Source: UBA4582 sp047630175
GTDB lineage: Bacteria > Pseudomonadota > Gammaproteobacteria > Pseudomonadales > Azotimanducaceae
NCBI GenBank assembly: GCA_047630175.1
Contig: JBLHVI010000009.1
Location: forward strand, 34,483 to 98,482
Direction of reading: 5' to 3'
Length of the DNA: 64,000 nt
Shown: positions 26,221 through 35,276 of the stretch, piece by piece
Position numbering within the stretch: position 1 is the stretch's first letter
Layout: the number at the start of each line of letters is the position of its first letter
Program-made: the position numbers and the translations under genes
Notes under the pieces: generated by a model
Databases searched by the model: none
Seen by the model: only the letters and a program-made list of their open reading frames with translations
Told to the model about the DNA's origin: nothing

Positions 26221-27702
26221 ATGGCGGCGTTTATTCTGGCGATTGATCAGGGCACCACCAGTTCCCGGGCTATCGTGTTCAACGAAGCATCTGCAGTTGT
26301 GGCCGTGGCCCAGCAAGAATTTAAGCAATATTATCCGCAGGATGGTTGGGTCGAACACGACCCCGAAGAAATTTGGACCTCAACCCTGTCGGTCGCTCGT
26401 CAAGCCATTGCAGCGGCTGGCATCGACGCCCAGCAAATTGCCGCTATTGGTATTACCAACCAGCGTGAAACCACGGTGATATGGGATCGGGCGACGGGTA
26501 AGCCCATATATAATGCTATCGTTTGGCAAGACCGCCGCACGGCTGATACTTGCGAAAGCCTGCGCGCTGCAGGATTTGAAGCCAGCGTCACCGCCAAGAC
26601 AGGGCTGTTACTCGATCCTTATTTTTCGGCTACCAAGGTGAAATGGCTACTTGATAATGTTGAGGGTGCCCGCCGCCGTGCCGAGGCGGGTGAGCTTGCG
26701 TTCGGCACAATAGACGCCTTCCTGCTGTGGCGTTTGACGGGTGGTCAATCGCACAAGACGGACGCAACCAACGCCTCACGTACGATGTTATTCAATATTC
26801 ATGACCAACGTTGGGACCCTGAGTTGTTGTCCGCGCTTTGCATACCCGCGTCTCTTTTGCCTCAAGTGGAAGACTGTGCCGCAGATTTTGGGGTAACGCA
26901 GCCCGATCTGCTGGGTGCAGCTATTCCCGTGGCGGGTATGGCAGGGGATCAACAAGCCGCTTTAGTGGGACAGTGCTGCTTCGATGATGGCATGACAAAG
27001 AGCACATATGGTACAGGCTGCTTTGTTATTATGAATACCGGTGACACGGCGGTTCAATCGACGAATAAGCTGTTGACTACGGTGGGTTATCGGCTCGATG
27101 GTAAAGTTACCTATGGGCTTGAAGGGAGTATTTTTGTTGCCGGGGCAGCAGTTCAATGGTTGCGGGATGGCATAGGCTTGATTTCCCATGCAGCAGATAC
27201 TGAGTCTTTGGCGGCGACCGATTCTGATGCGCGCGGTGTTTATCTGGTGCCCGCCTTTACGGGACTAGGTGCTCCCTATTGGGATGCCAATGCTCGGGGT
27301 GCGATTTTAGGCCTGACGCGGGACACTGGTATTGGCGATATCGTTACCGCGACGCTGCAGTCCGTCTGTTTTCAGACTCGGGATCTTATGGACGCCATGG
27401 CAGCTGATGGTGTCAGGCCGACCACACTGCGCGTTGACGGTGGTATGGTTGCAAATGATTGGGTAGGCCAAAGCCTAGCAGATCTGGTGCGTGTGCCGGT
27501 GAGTCGTCCGCAAGTGACGGAAACTACTGCCCTTGGTGCAGCTTACTTGGCGGGCTTACAGGTGGGTATTTTTAAGTCTTTGAGCGATATTTCTCAGCAA
27601 TGGCAGCAGGAGCGAGAGTTTCTGCCGCAGATGTCGGAGACCCGCAGTGATGACCTTTACCGGGGCTGGCAGGATGCGGTGTCGCGAGTGCGAACGCTGT
27701 GA
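26221..27702 (+). CDS. glpK: Glycerol kinase GlpK
   Basis: Phosphorylates glycerol to glycerol 3-phosphate with ATP. The 493-residue length is standard. Signatures include FILAIDQGTTSSRAIVF at the N-terminus, GITNQRETTVIWDRATGKP, WQDRRT, and the second sugar-kinase motif GAPYWDANARGAILGLTRDTG, followed by LRVDGGMVANDWVGQ. AAGGAG is 10 nt before the ATG. Neither a glycerol facilitator nor a glycerol-phosphate dehydrogenase is adjacent, so the gene is an isolated member of the pathway here. Confidence 0.96.
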   Translation: MAAFILAIDQGTTSSRAIVFNEASAVVAVAQQEFKQYYPQDGWVEHDPEEIWTSTLSVARQAIAAAGIDAQQIAAIGITNQRETTVIWDRATGKPIYNAIVWQDRRTADTCESLRAAGFEASVTAKTGLLLDPYFSATKVKWLLDNVEGARRRAEAGELAFGTIDAFLLWRLTGGQSHKTDATNASRTMLFNIHDQRWDPELLSALCIPASLLPQVEDCAADFGVTQPDLLGAAIPVAGMAGDQQAALVGQCCFDDGMTKSTYGTGCFVIMNTGDTAVQSTNKLLTTVGYRLDGKVTYGLEGSIFVAGAAVQWLRDGIGLISHAADTESLAATDSDARGVYLVPAFTGLGAPYWDANARGAILGLTRDTGIGDIVTATLQSVCFQTRDLMDAMAADGVRPTTLRVDGGMVANDWVGQSLADLVRVPVSRPQVTETTALGAAYLAGLQVGIFKSLSDISQQWQQEREFLPQMSETRSDDLYRGWQDAVSRVRTL

Positions 27703-27817
27703 AGCACATCGATCGGGGAGAGTCTTTACAAACGGATTACAAAATAAGTGGCTAGGGCGAACCTGCAGGTGCTGCCGAGGAGTAGAATGCCCGGCTGGTA
27801 TAGTAGGTTTGAAGAAT

Positions 27818-28960
27818 ATGAATAGGCGCCTGTACGGAATAGACCCGGCGGATTCGGTCTTTCATCAGCGGTCTCGTTTACTACGTTTAGCTGCCGTGGC
27901 TGGCGGTGTAGGCTTGCATCTGTTGTTTTGTACCGTATTGATGGGGCTAGGTTACCTGCAGATCAGTACACCCATACTCTTGATCTTGGCAGGGTCTGCC
28001 ATGCTGACCTATGGTGTGCTTGCATTAGCCATCAGTCTAGAATGGAATTTGTTGCTGGAAGATCCGGATATGGCTTTGGTGAAAATGCTGATAGCCTCGA
28101 CAGTGGTTATCACCACTGCGCTGTGCAGCAGTCATTCGCAGGCACTTGTTGTTTGTGGCGGCCTCGCATTGATTGTTGTCGGTGCCAGTCGGCTGCAAAC
28201 GCGCGAGCTTTTTGTGTTTGCTATCTATAGTTTTGGGCTGCTGGCGATTCCACTACTCGGTGCTGAGGGGCTTAATGCGATGTCAGGACTTAGCGCCGCC
28301 GTGATGTTGTTGACGGTCGTGGCGCTGGTGTTTATCGGCCCTTTACTTTATCGGTTTGAATCCGACGGCCTTGAGCGGCGGTTGCAGGCTAGGGGACGTG
28401 AACTGCGCCAAGCACAATTGCAAATTGAGCAGCTGTCTAGGGTTGATCCGGAGACGGGTGCTTACAAGCAGGCCGCGAGTGTCGAATTATTGAACAGTCA
28501 TCGAGCGATGACCGCGCGCCAAAGTTATACGTTCTCAGTCTGTCATTTAGCGCTGGCGGGGTTGCCCCATGCTGATTCATATTTTAGTGAATCGGGTCAT
28601 AAACGCATTTTGAGGCAAATTGTCGATATCTCGACGAGTATTTTAAGGGAGGTTGATCACGTCGCCCGAATCGGTGATGAGGAATTTCTGCTAGTGCTAG
28701 GTGGAACGGATTGGCAATCTGCCACACAGGTTGCGCAACGCTTTAGTCAGCGGCTGGCTGCTTTTAATGAGTTCGATGATCAGCTGCAGATTTCGGCATC
28801 TATCGGCATAGCGGAATACAGTTTCGACGAGTCTTTGGCGAGCCTATTGAAACGCGCCGCTACCGCCGCCACCGAAGCACTTGATCTTGGGCCAGACAAC
28901 ATGGTTACTGCTGGGCATCGAGGCGGTGATTCTTCGGCTCTGGCATACGTGGCACTTTAA
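27818..28960 (+). CDS. Membrane protein with degenerate GGDEF domain
   Basis: A 380-residue protein: about six membrane helices (residues 22-185), a short coiled coil (ERRLQARGRELRQAQ) and a GGDEF-like domain. The signature is RIGDEEF near residue 284, where active diguanylate cyclases have R-x-GG(D/E)EF; the second Gly is Asp. Catalysis is therefore doubtful, and the domain may bind nucleotide or a partner. Other domain landmarks remain (DPETGAYKQAAS, SASIGIAEYSFDESLASLLKRA). The ATG at 27818 is chosen because the open frame upstream overlaps the end of glpK and looks non-native. A c-di-GMP-type protein follows. Confidence 0.8.
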   Translation: MNRRLYGIDPADSVFHQRSRLLRLAAVAGGVGLHLLFCTVLMGLGYLQISTPILLILAGSAMLTYGVLALAISLEWNLLLEDPDMALVKMLIASTVVITTALCSSHSQALVVCGGLALIVVGASRLQTRELFVFAIYSFGLLAIPLLGAEGLNAMSGLSAAVMLLTVVALVFIGPLLYRFESDGLERRLQARGRELRQAQLQIEQLSRVDPETGAYKQAASVELLNSHRAMTARQSYTFSVCHLALAGLPHADSYFSESGHKRILRQIVDISTSILREVDHVARIGDEEFLLVLGGTDWQSATQVAQRFSQRLAAFNEFDDQLQISASIGIAEYSFDESLASLLKRAATAATEALDLGPDNMVTAGHRGGDSSALAYVAL

Positions 28961-29056
28961 CCTTGTAGCTGGGGGGTGTTATTATCTGACAGCTAGGTTC
29001 AATGTCTGTTAGTATTTTTAGGTAGCATTCGATTAACACAATAAGTTTGTAAATAG

Positions 29057-32000
29057 ATGGATAAACGTAGTAATCCCCGTTATGCCACTCTGCTTAAAGC
29101 GCTGGTTCATCCGGCTATCGGCCGTTCATGGTTGTGTACTATCCAAGACTTTTGTTCAGGCGGCATGTTGCTTGTTGAACCAGCGGAGAGCCGCTCGCGT
29201 CGAGCAATGCCCGGTATCGTTACGGGTGAGACGGTGGGCATTCACTTTAGTGTGCCTGATAGCGGTAAAGACAAACATTTTCGGCTTGAAGGCAACATTG
29301 TACGAGTGATGGACTCCGGTGTTGGGATTAAATTCGCAAAGGGCATTGATGCAGATGCGATGACCGCCTTGCTCAAATTCGGCGAAAGTCAGCTGCAGGT
29401 CGCCACACCACGCCAGCCAGTCGTTGCGCGTCCTAACGCGGGCCGGCCGAGTCAGGGCGAACCGGCAAAGCGAGATGCCTTAACGCCAGCTGCTGCTAAG
29501 TCTGTAAATCTGGCCCCGCCTGTAGCAAGTCGCGTGACGCCCGAAGCTGCCTCCAAAGTACCCAGTACGTCCAACGTACCCAAGCTAAAATTAGCGGCGG
29601 CAGCGTCTAGCGCTCGGCCCAGATTGAGTCAGCGGCCGCGCCATGGCGCGTCTGTCAATGCAACATCTGCTGCCTCGGCGATGCCCTCAAAGACGGTTGC
29701 GGCCGAACTAACGAGCGGAGCCAATGCACTGCCCTTAGGTGTCCGTTTGCCGGGTCCAATTACGGCGGCCGAGGCCAAAAAGGTTATTGGTGAGGTCCGG
29801 CGGAGAGTTGTCAGAGTACTGCCTGAGATGATATCCGCGCTTTTTTCTTATATGGACGATGAGCTATTGCGTTTGGCGCGTGATGCTAAATCGAATGCCG
29901 TTCAAAGCGAATACTTTGCGGCCATGTCGAATCTTGAAAAAGCCAAGAAAGAGGTCAGCCAGGCTTTTAACCATGATATTCTTGATCAAATTGATCGTCC
30001 TAAAGAGTTGCAAGCATTGCTTGCGGAACGCAAAGCGGCAGAGTTGGCGCGCAAACAAACAGAGGCTAAAAAAACCAGGCTGACGTTGGTGGATACCGAC
30101 GATTTTGAAGACTGGCTGGCGATTGCCAATATCATTTCGCGGAGTGAAAGAGCTTACGAAAAATACCTGCAGGACATTCGTGCTCGAATGGGCATGTTGG
30201 TTGATGCGTGGGGTCACAAAGAAGCTAACCCAATCGGTACGACTGTATTTTGCTACGCGTTCGATGAAGCGATTCATCGGGTCGAGTTGACTAAGGACAT
30301 TCGTCAGAAAGTTTATGTGGGCTTTGAAGCAAAGGCGGTTCCACTGTTCTTTAAGCTCTATGTCGACACGACAAAAATTCTTGAAGACAGTCAGCTATTT
30401 CCAGATGCCGATGAGTCGTTTTTTACGCCCCCGGCGGCCAAAGAAGAAGCCGATGTGGAAACCGCATCGAGTTCTGTCTTAGCTGAATCTGAATCTGAAT
30501 CTGCAGCTGCTGAGGACGTAGGACCCGTAGGGAAACCTCCGACGTTGCAGGCCGACGCGGCGGATGATCAGCAACAGGCAGCGCTGGAAGACGCCTATGC
30601 GCGGTCCCAATCGGCTGGCGAATCCCGGGAAGTCAAGCGCGCAGTCAAAGCTGAAACAGATATCCGCGAGGAGCTAGCAGAATTACGCGATGAACTTCGC
30701 CAACAGCGTGGAACAGGTGCGCACGTCGGCAGAGCCTCGCCGCCATCCGCGGCATCTGAGCGAGGTCTACCGAGAGCTCAACGTCATCAAGAAAGCCGAG
30801 CTCTGAGTGATATTTACAGCACCGTACGCGATTTGCTGGCTCGCCAGAATCCAGCACCAGTAGATGCGCAGGAAAGCGATATTGTTGGTACGGAGGAGGT
30901 CAGGGAGCTACTGCGCTCTATTCAGCCTGCGGCTGATATTGGAAGTCGGCTTAACGTTCGTGAACAGCTGCAAAGGAGCATCAGTAGTGCTGGAGGGTCA
31001 CGTCAACTCGCAGCAGAGGTTCGAGGTCACATTGATGTGGTAGAGAACTTGGTGGACTCTATCGAAGACGATGCGGTGTTGTCTGGCAGTGCCAAAAGTT
31101 GGATTCGGCAACTAGAGCTGACGCTTGATAAGGTTGCAACAAATGAAGGAAATCTGCTGGATGAGGAAAATCCGCATCCTTCTATGGCTGTTATAAATCA
31201 GTTGGCAAAACTTGGTGGGGCCGAGTCGGGTAGTATGCGCCGTCAGGTTGATCAGATTGTTACCCAGATTAATCAGAATTTTGATTCGGATCCGCAGGTT
31301 TTCGATTCCGCACTGCAGCAATTAGCGCCGTTACTCGATAGGCAATCACGTGCGTTTACTGGAAATATCCAGCGCACTGTCAAGGCCAGTGAGGGTCGAC
31401 AGACACTTGTTAACGCCCAGCGAGCTGTGGTGAGTGAACTGGACCAACGACTGGCGGGTCGACGTGTTCCTGAAGTGATGATGAAGCTGCTGATGCCCGG
31501 CTGGCGTAATCTGATGGTTAACACGCATCTGCGGCAGGGCGAAGGCAGCACTGCTTGGCAGCAACAGCTGCAAGCACTAGATCAGGTGGTAGAACACTTG
31601 AATGGCACCGCTGATCCTGCCACCAGCGAGAACTACAAGGCACCCGAAGAGCTTCTTGAGCAGATAGAACAGGGCCTTGATTCGATCGCATTTGAGCCCG
31701 GAAAGCGGGTTCCTCTGTTGAAAAATCTGCGTGAGCTCATTGTTGATCGCAAGGGATTAGATCAGGTGCAGACCATCGATCTGGGTTCTGACTCGGTTGC
31801 TGAAACGCTTGGCTTTGGCGAGACGACTCAGAGGGACAAACGACGTCAGCGCCTACGCACAGATTTAGCTGATAATCGCGATTGGCAGCAGTGCCTAGAG
31901 CGAGCCAGCCGACTTCATGTTGGGGAATGGCTGAGCTTTACTGCGACCGAGGGTGACGACGAGATCGCCATTGTCGCATGGAAAAACCCCGAGCACGCAA

Positions 32001-33451
32001 ACTACGTATTCGTCAATCGTCGAGGTGTAAAAACGCGCGAGCTGATTGTCGAAGACCTTGCTAGTCAATTTCAAGATGGCACTGCCAAAGTGCTCGAAGA
32101 AGCTGATATACCACTTTCTGACAGAGCCTCTCATCGTATGTTGCAAAACATGCATAACCAGCTGACGCATCAAGCAAGCCATGATGATGTAACGGGTCTG
32201 ATCAATCGTAAAGAATTCGAGCGTGCATTGTCGGTGGCGCTGACACACGCCAAGCGCGATAGCAGCATGCATTTGGTGGCTTATTTCGATCTCGACCAGT
32301 TCAAAGTGATCAACAACGCCGTCGGCCATGAGGCGGGTGACAAGCTGTTGTTGGAAATTGGTGAGGAGATGCGCAAAGTCCTTGGTAGTAGCGGCGGCAT
32401 CTTGTCGCGTCTGGGTGGTGACGAGTTTGGTTTATTAGTAGAAAAGTGCGGGAAGACCGAGGGCCTTGAGCTGGTTAAGCAGTTGTGTAAAACCGTCAAA
32501 GACTATGCGTTTAATTCCAATGAGCAGGTGTTTCGTCTGACCACCAGTTGCGGGGTTATGCATGTGGATAAAGAGGTCAGTTCTGAACAGGTCATTATGC
32601 AATGCGCTGACGCTGCATGCTTTGCGGCTAAAGATGCGGGCCGAGATCGAATTCACGTCTATGAAGCCGATGATTCTGAGATGGGGCAACGACGCGGGGT
32701 TATGGACTTCGTCGCGCAGATAGATAAGGCATTGGAAGAAGACCGGTTTGTACTGAATTGCCAGATGATTGCGCCCATTGACAAAAGCAGCGGCGAACAT
32801 GCTCACTATGAAATTCTGTTAACGGTGCTAGACGACAACAATGAGCCGCTGCCGCCACAGGACTTTATTATAGCGGCAGAGACCTACAATCGAATGGGGG
32901 CGATCGATCGCTGGGTTATTGCCAATGCCTTCGAGTTTATTGCCAGTAATATACTTAGCTTCAGCGATTTAGGTGCTTTCTCGATTAATATCTCGGGTAA
33001 TTCTCTGACTGAAGACGATTTTATGGAGTTCGTACTCGGGCAGTTCAAAAAGACGCGAGTTCCAACCAGTATGATCTGTTTCGAGATCACTGAAACATCA
33101 GCTGTTGGCAGCCTTGACGATGCCGTTGAATTTATTGAGAAGCTGCAGGTGCTTGGGGTTAAATTTTCGTTAGATGATTTTGGTACAGGCCTTTCGTCTT
33201 ACTCGTATCTACGCAGCCTACCTGTAGATTATCTGAAGATCGATGGGGTTTTCGTCAAGGACATCGAGAACAACCCTAACGACTACGCGGTGGTTAAGTC
33301 CATCAACGAAATTGGGCACTTCATGGGTAAAAAGACCATTGCAGAATACGTTGAGAATGATGCCGTGCTGGCAATTCTCAGTGAAATCGGTGTGGACTTC
33401 GCCCAAGGTTTTGGCGTTGGTAAGAAATTTCCTATTACTGAATTGCTGTAA
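29057..33451 (+). CDS. Large PilZ-DUF1631-GGDEF-EAL protein
   Basis: A 1464-residue cytoplasmic protein. The N-terminus is PilZ-like (RSNPRYATLLKAL, then DFCSGGMLL, residues 3-115), a possible c-di-GMP sensor. An Ala/Pro-rich linker is followed by a DUF1631 region from about 225 to 1040, with WLAIANIISRSERAYEKYL early and VGEWLSFTATEG and YVFVNRRGVKTRELIVEDL at its end. The GGDEF domain (about 1045-1205) has an intact RLGGDEF. In the C-terminal EAL domain the signature is YEILLT rather than EALLR, the later DDFGTG and KIDGVFV are kept, but QGF replaces the usual QGY. The phosphodiesterase may be weak or lost. It is likely a signalling hub. Confidence 0.85.
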   Translation: MDKRSNPRYATLLKALVHPAIGRSWLCTIQDFCSGGMLLVEPAESRSRRAMPGIVTGETVGIHFSVPDSGKDKHFRLEGNIVRVMDSGVGIKFAKGIDADAMTALLKFGESQLQVATPRQPVVARPNAGRPSQGEPAKRDALTPAAAKSVNLAPPVASRVTPEAASKVPSTSNVPKLKLAAAASSARPRLSQRPRHGASVNATSAASAMPSKTVAAELTSGANALPLGVRLPGPITAAEAKKVIGEVRRRVVRVLPEMISALFSYMDDELLRLARDAKSNAVQSEYFAAMSNLEKAKKEVSQAFNHDILDQIDRPKELQALLAERKAAELARKQTEAKKTRLTLVDTDDFEDWLAIANIISRSERAYEKYLQDIRARMGMLVDAWGHKEANPIGTTVFCYAFDEAIHRVELTKDIRQKVYVGFEAKAVPLFFKLYVDTTKILEDSQLFPDADESFFTPPAAKEEADVETASSSVLAESESESAAAEDVGPVGKPPTLQADAADDQQQAALEDAYARSQSAGESREVKRAVKAETDIREELAELRDELRQQRGTGAHVGRASPPSAASERGLPRAQRHQESRALSDIYSTVRDLLARQNPAPVDAQESDIVGTEEVRELLRSIQPAADIGSRLNVREQLQRSISSAGGSRQLAAEVRGHIDVVENLVDSIEDDAVLSGSAKSWIRQLELTLDKVATNEGNLLDEENPHPSMAVINQLAKLGGAESGSMRRQVDQIVTQINQNFDSDPQVFDSALQQLAPLLDRQSRAFTGNIQRTVKASEGRQTLVNAQRAVVSELDQRLAGRRVPEVMMKLLMPGWRNLMVNTHLRQGEGSTAWQQQLQALDQVVEHLNGTADPATSENYKAPEELLEQIEQGLDSIAFEPGKRVPLLKNLRELIVDRKGLDQVQTIDLGSDSVAETLGFGETTQRDKRRQRLRTDLADNRDWQQCLERASRLHVGEWLSFTATEGDDEIAIVAWKNPEHANYVFVNRRGVKTRELIVEDLASQFQDGTAKVLEEADIPLSDRASHRMLQNMHNQLTHQASHDDVTGLINRKEFERALSVALTHAKRDSSMHLVAYFDLDQFKVINNAVGHEAGDKLLLEIGEEMRKVLGSSGGILSRLGGDEFGLLVEKCGKTEGLELVKQLCKTVKDYAFNSNEQVFRLTTSCGVMHVDKEVSSEQVIMQCADAACFAAKDAGRDRIHVYEADDSEMGQRRGVMDFVAQIDKALEEDRFVLNCQMIAPIDKSSGEHAHYEILLTVLDDNNEPLPPQDFIIAAETYNRMGAIDRWVIANAFEFIASNILSFSDLGAFSINISGNSLTEDDFMEFVLGQFKKTRVPTSMICFEITETSAVGSLDDAVEFIEKLQVLGVKFSLDDFGTGLSSYSYLRSLPVDYLKIDGVFVKDIENNPNDYAVVKSINEIGHFMGKKTIAEYVENDAVLAILSEIGVDFAQGFGVGKKFPITELL

Positions 33452-33791
33452 CTAACGAGCTTTATCTCCGCAGTAGCGCAAACTTTGCTAGCTACTTCTC
33501 TTCACATGCGAGAACGGTTTTGGATTGCTAAAAGTAATGTCCCGCGCTAATTGAATCTGTTTCGCAGCAGCCACCAGTGCAGTTCGACACCTAGCGCCAG
33601 GCGGTGATGCCTGTGATCAGTCCGCAGCCATCAATAGTCAGTGCACGGGATGGGTAAGACACTGAGCGCGTTCGTTCGATTAGAAGTGCGAAGCCCTGTT
33701 CACTGATGCGAATCAGGCTACGGTCGAGGTAAGAACCGATTCAGGTAAGCTGATTCTTTATCAAAGCGTCGTGTCTTAAAACGCAGTGACG
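33452..33791. other. Intergenic region downstream of argD
   Basis: Between convergent genes. A minus-strand open stretch (33740-33591) after an in-frame TGA reads like the end of a protein (DRSLIRISEQGFALLIERT, ending GITAWR) but has no start codon. It may be a gene remnant. No clear terminator was seen. Confidence 0.3.
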
Positions 33792-34958
33792 CTAAGTTGA
33801 TTCCACTAACGAGCACACCATATCAACAATCTGATCAGCCTCTGTATCGCTGATAATTAACGGCGGAAGCAGGCGGATAACCCTGTCACCGGTGACGTTG
33901 ATGAGTAAACCTTTTTCAAGTGCCTTGTGGGCTAATTCACCGCAGGAAGCATCTAATTCGATGCCAATCATCAAGCCGGCGCCGCGTATATCTTTGACAC
34001 CGTTGCGGCCTGACAAGCGCGTTCTGAACTGCCCAAGCATACGCTCACCGAGCGCGGCTGCACGCTCAGCCAAACCGAGCTGCTCAATTTGCTCGATTAC
34101 GGTTAGCGCAACGCTGCAGGCAAAGGGATTGCCGCCAAACGTTGAGCCATGATTGCCCGGTGCGAAGACGTTGGCAGCTTTGCCGCGCGCAAGGCACACG
34201 CCGATGGGGATGCCATTGCCCAGACCTTTCGCGGTTGTGACAATATCAGGCATCACGTCAGTGTGCTGATAGGCAAAGTACTTACCGGTTCGCGCATTGC
34301 CTGTTTGTACTTCATCTAGCGCAAGTAACCAGTCTTTGTCGTCACAAATTTTGCGCAATTCGGCCAGATACTCTGGATCCGGCACTTGTATGCCGCCTTC
34401 ACCTTGAATAGGTTCTACAAACACCGCGACGATGCTGCCATTGTTTTTTGCGATATTGCGAATGGCCTCTAGGTCATTGTAGGGCGCCCGGATAAAGCCG
34501 TTCATCAAGGGCTCAAATCCTGCCTGAACTTTGCGGCTTCCTGAAGCAGTTAGCGTCGCCAGTGTCCTGCCGTGGAATGCCGCGTCAGTGACGATAATAG
34601 TCGGATTGTCGATGCCTTTTTGGCGACCATACAGGCGACTTATTTTGATAGCGCACTCGTTAGCTTCGGCACCTGAGTTGGCGACGAATACATTATCCAT
34701 TCCGGAAATTTCAACGAGCTTATCGGCGAGAGCCTCTTGCGTCTTGATGCGATACAGGTTCGACGTATGAATTAGGCTACTTGCCTGGCGCGCAATCGTC
34801 TCAGCGACGGCCGGATTTGCATGCCCTAGGCCACAGACAGCAATGCCTGAAAGAGCATCAAGGTAACGATTGCCTTGGTCGTCAATCAACCAGGCGCCTT
34901 CGCCCCTGTCAAAGACAACGTCCATGCGGCCGTAGGTATTCATGATTGAACTGGTCAT
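33792..34958 (-). CDS. argD: Acetylornithine aminotransferase ArgD
   Basis: A 388-residue PLP-dependent class III aminotransferase that converts N-acetylglutamate semialdehyde to N-acetylornithine in arginine synthesis, probably also succinyl-diaminopimelate transamination. Visible motifs are DALSGIAVCGLGHANP, FVANSGAEANECAIK, FHGRTLATLTASGS, LALDEVQTGNARTG and the PLP-lysine segment TTAKGLGNGIPIG. ATG 34958 with GGGAG 10 nt upstream gives the family length; the long upstream extension to 35240 is not part of it. argG is also in this window, about 5.5 kb away. Confidence 0.93.
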   Translation of the reverse strand: MTSSIMNTYGRMDVVFDRGEGAWLIDDQGNRYLDALSGIAVCGLGHANPAVAETIARQASSLIHTSNLYRIKTQEALADKLVEISGMDNVFVANSGAEANECAIKISRLYGRQKGIDNPTIIVTDAAFHGRTLATLTASGSRKVQAGFEPLMNGFIRAPYNDLEAIRNIAKNNGSIVAVFVEPIQGEGGIQVPDPEYLAELRKICDDKDWLLALDEVQTGNARTGKYFAYQHTDVMPDIVTTAKGLGNGIPIGVCLARGKAANVFAPGNHGSTFGGNPFACSVALTVIEQIEQLGLAERAAALGERMLGQFRTRLSGRNGVKDIRGAGLMIGIELDASCGELAHKALEKGLLINVTGDRVIRLLPPLIISDTEADQIVDMVCSLVEST

Positions 34959-35276
34959 TAATTCTAAACTCCCGGGGACGCGCGATAGCGGCTTAACCTG
35001 CAATGTTAACCCAGTGCTGGCTGTCATTCTATGCACAACAGGCATTCTATACGTATCAGGCAAAGTCTTTAGATCGTGGTCTGTACCGAGCGTATGTTGA
35101 TAGGCTCGGCAAAAAGTCGAATGGCACTGCGAAAACCCAGTCGCGCGGTAAGGAAAGAAGGGGAAAGGCAGCTGATGTCTCCTACCGCTAGGATCGCTGA
35201 AATCGTATGATCCATCGTAGTGGGGGTTTGAGTAAGGCATACTCGGCCCTTAATGACGTTGTTTTCGTGAGGCCAT
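34959..35276. promoter_or_regulatory. argD-hyuB divergent region with CATTCTAT direct repeats
   Basis: A 318-bp region holding both promoters. Two CATTCTAT copies at 35025-35032 and 35043-35050 (18-bp period) sit on the argD side. They do not match a standard ArgR box that I can recognise. The rest holds nothing I can assign. Confidence 0.3.

Noticed and set aside
34959..35240. N-terminal extension of argD
   Set aside because: The extra 94 residues look like random sequence and lie in the divergent promoter region.
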